Assembly: GCA_958496175.1 (NCBI GenBank)
Contig: OY292275.1
Coordinates: forward strand, 31,349,001 to 31,413,000
Origin: Sisyra terminalis
Lineage: Eukaryota > Arthropoda > Insecta > Neuroptera > Sisyridae
Length of the DNA stretch: 64,000 nucleotides
Direction: 5' to 3'
This document shows positions 61,813 to 64,000 of this stretch, one piece after another (position 1 is the stretch's first letter; each line of letters opens with the position of its first letter). The notes below the pieces were generated by a model, which saw only the letters and a program-made list of their open reading frames with translations, was not told where the DNA came from and did no database searches. The position numbers were made by a program, and so were the translations under genes.

Positions 61813-62565
61813 AGGTGTCCCGTCAAAAGCACCCCAACATAAGCACCTCGATAAGCTCCATCGATTATGTAGCTTCCCGAAAAAAGTACTACAAATAAAA
61901 AACAGTTGAAACTAATGTTTATATATGATTATATAAATTATATGATTATGATTATAAACTTACACTAAATCTAGGCGTTTGCCTCCTGGTTATTACAATG
62001 GAATAATTAAATAAATTTGAAAAACCTACATGTAAACTTTTAATTAATCTTCATAATATTTATCGTATAATATGTATTAATACATATGATTCATATGTAC
62101 GTATAAATATGCAACCATGCCCAAATGTTAAAGTCACTGAAAAGTTGTATGTGTTCTTAAGTAAATATAACTACAAAACAAGTTTTATTACTATATCAGC
62201 TCATGTCCATTTTAGCATCATCAATATCTGGCAACGTTGCATTTTCTACATTGTTTTTAGTTTACAACTCGCGATTACTATGTTAATTCAATAGTAATAT
62301 CGTATAATTTTCTCTTTTGTCGCTAAATTTTCATTATAGCTTGGTTTATTCGTGAATGAAAAAAAAAGTAGAAAATGCAACGTTGCCAAATAATGTTGTC
62401 GCTAAAGGGAACATGAGTCACTGTATCTATTTTTACCATAACTCAAAAATTCTAAATTTTTATTATCTGGAGAGCTTTTGTCGGGAAGTTTAAATGTCAG
62501 CAGCACATAAATCAGGGTGCTTATATTGGGACGCTTTTGACCCGAGCGCTTATGTCGGAATACCA
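61813..62565. mobile_element. ~750-base inverted-repeat element with subrepeated ends
   Basis: The left end (61813-61890) carries GTGTCCCGTCAAAAGCACCC, CAACATAAGCACCTCGATAAG and GCTTCCCGAAAAAAGT; the right end (62470-62565), read on minus, carries CCGACATAAGCGCTCGGG, TCAAAAGCGTCCCAATATAA and AACTTCCCGACAAAAGCTCT. The arms are clearly related but diverged. Each arm is built from ~14-base subunits of the form (C/T)A(A/T)AAGC(A/G)C(C/T)C. A smaller MITE (62211-62406) is nested inside. The 61-codon frame at 62109-62294 crosses that insertion and is not a gene. Confidence 0.65.
62211..62406. mobile_element. MITE with 39-base inverted arms, nested
   Basis: The left arm 62211-62249 and right arm 62368-62406 are reverse complements; the inner 20 bases (GGCAACGTTGCATTTTCTAC) are perfect and the outer 19 show a few changes. 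Total about 196 bases with no coding capacity. It lies inside the element at 61813-62565. Confidence 0.8.
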
Positions 62566-62592
62566 TAAAAGACATATAGTTTTATCATTAAA

Positions 62593-62786
62593 GGTATTTT
62601 CACGTATGTAGCTATTTTCACAAGATGATGATATTTATTAGCCAGACAAAATTTTATCTGGAGGATAAAGAAAAATTGCGTATTTCCACCTAAGAATAAT
62701 GTGTAGGATTTATCTAAAATATAATTTTTGATCTTTTAAATAGTAATCATAAGAATATAGTTTAACTATCTGTAAGTGAAAATACC
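62593..62786 (+). mobile_element. MITE family Y, intact copy (partner 20341-20505)
   Basis: Bounded by GGTATTTTCAC (62593-62603) and its reverse complement GTGAAAATACC (62776-62786), 194 bases in all; weaker similarity continues inside the ends. The interior has the same AATTTTATCTGGAGGAT and ATGTGTAGGATTTATCTAA blocks as the copy at 20.4 kb. Confidence 0.7.
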
Positions 62787-64000
62787 GATTCTTAATAAAA
62801 CACTATAAGATAACATAAAACAAAATTCATAAATGGTAAAATAAATAAAATCAAAGACTACTAAGATATTAATATTCAATTATTGTTGTTGTTCTTCAAT
62901 GAGCATGGTGAACAAGTTATTTAATTTATTGTTTAAAAATTGGAACAAGAAATAAAAAAGGTGAAGAGACAATTAATATTGAAAAGGAAATTTGATTTTT
63001 GTAATTAAATATACAACTTAAAAATTACTCTTGCAAGCAGTATGGCAGATACGATCACATTAAATTCCGAGTACGCCATATAAAGGTACCAAAGAACAGT
63101 ACAAAAAACATAAATACTATATTTTATTACCAAATAATTTATCGATTAAAATATAAATTAATGACAGTTTAAAACAAAAATCGATAATAAAATCACCAAG
63201 AAGCTATTAACTTACGAAATATCAATAAATTTCGAATGACATTCTTTTTAGTAGATACTTCATCTGCCTAAATGAAAAAGTAAGCATTAATAAAACTACT
63301 TTATCTGTACATGTAAAGATAAGTACATCTTGATTGTATAATATTGATATTTCTTCATGGGCACAGCGTTAAAAACAGTGGTTTCGATTAAGAGTTATTG
63401 CTGAAGAATTGAAGAATGAAAAGAAATCTTGTTACATATTTCGATGACAGCACAAACACAACTACTGTTGTATTATGAGCTCACGTAATAAAAGCAACAG
63501 ACAAAATCAAGTGTACAAAAACTTAAAATGACGTAACAAGTAAAATAAAAGTTATTTTATAATATGTTTATATATTTTTATTTTTTAAAACTTCGTGATT
63601 TTTAAAAAGCAAGAAGTTATGTCGCATATGAAATACTAACTGTTACAAATAAGAAATTTCTAATTACGATTTGTTGTGAATTTTGCAATTCAAATGATGA
63701 AAGTATTTTATAAATTTCAATGTAAAAGTATATTTTTTTTAAATTTTGAAAAAAGCAATTAACTTTTTGGTATAAAAAATAAATTTATTTATTACTTATG
63801 AGCATCATAAATAATGATCAATAAATATCTGAATTAAAATAAGACAAAAATAGTCAAATTCAAAATAGGATTAGACGTTGTTTAAATTTTTTTCAATGCT
63901 GTTAAAAACAGGCACTTTAAGAGAAAATTTTATTGATTAAAAATTCAAGCATCAAAAGTTCAGTCTTTAATGTCGGTTGACAAAATTTCAATACATAATA
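62787..64000. other. AT-rich intergenic DNA to the window edge
   Basis: Nothing recognised. No open frame of note and no repeat pairing visible. Confidence 0.5.

Noticed and set aside
1..64000. CRISPR arrays, canonical tRNAs, rRNA, riboswitches or bacterial-type operons
   Set aside because: No regularly spaced short repeats, cloverleaf-forming tRNA sequence or clustered coding frames were seen; the window is eukaryotic in character.

Overview
The window looks like insect nuclear DNA. It is strongly AT-rich and gene-poor, with one single-exon-coded developmental zinc-finger gene surrounded by decayed transposable elements (TEs): mariner-like, hAT, Jockey-like and other LINEs, a tRNA-derived SINE and foldback/MITE-type inverted repeats. 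No bacterial gene layout, operon, canonical tRNA, rRNA or CRISPR array is visible. The species cannot be named from the sequence.

The only convincing intact protein gene is on the minus strand at 35849-37510. It encodes a 553-residue four-finger C2H2 transcription factor whose last three fingers are laid out like those of EGR/WT1 proteins. The best match I can offer from memory is klumpfuss (klu). The coding exon is preceded by a strong splice acceptor (37690) and an in-frame stop (37568-37570), so the transcript has at least one further 5' exon and the start codon lies in this exon. A GC-rich island at about 39037-39310 with two CACGTG E-boxes is a candidate promoter or first exon. A second GC-richer block at 34835-34990, downstream of the gene, is a candidate conserved element.

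Left part (1-35 kb): a degenerate mariner-type transposase at 2075-2452; an unexplained GC-rich block near 5.3 kb; a tRNA-derived SINE at 13.7 kb; a TIR element at 17.6 kb; a nested TE stack at 20.5-22.5 kb (an outer repeat interrupted by a foldback element with two 118-base arms and by a 1.3-kb mariner-like element with broken transposase); a possible solo LTR at 23.5 kb; a LINE C-terminal remnant at 24.6 kb; and a tandem pile of hAT elements at 29.7-30.3 kb separated by three copies of the same 8-base target sequence.

Right part (38-64 kb): upstream of the zinc-finger gene lie a second foldback element (40.15-40.47 kb), a hAT end (40.9 kb), a second, inverted copy of the 17.6-kb element with a nested inverted repeat (47.4-48.0 kb), a Jockey-like reverse transcriptase fragment with a mutated catalytic motif (57.6-58.0 kb), and a cluster of inverted-repeat elements at 61.8-62.8 kb. 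The rest is AT-rich sequence in which I recognise nothing. A single developmental regulator in tens of kilobases without other genes fits a locus with a large cis-regulatory domain, but that is inference.
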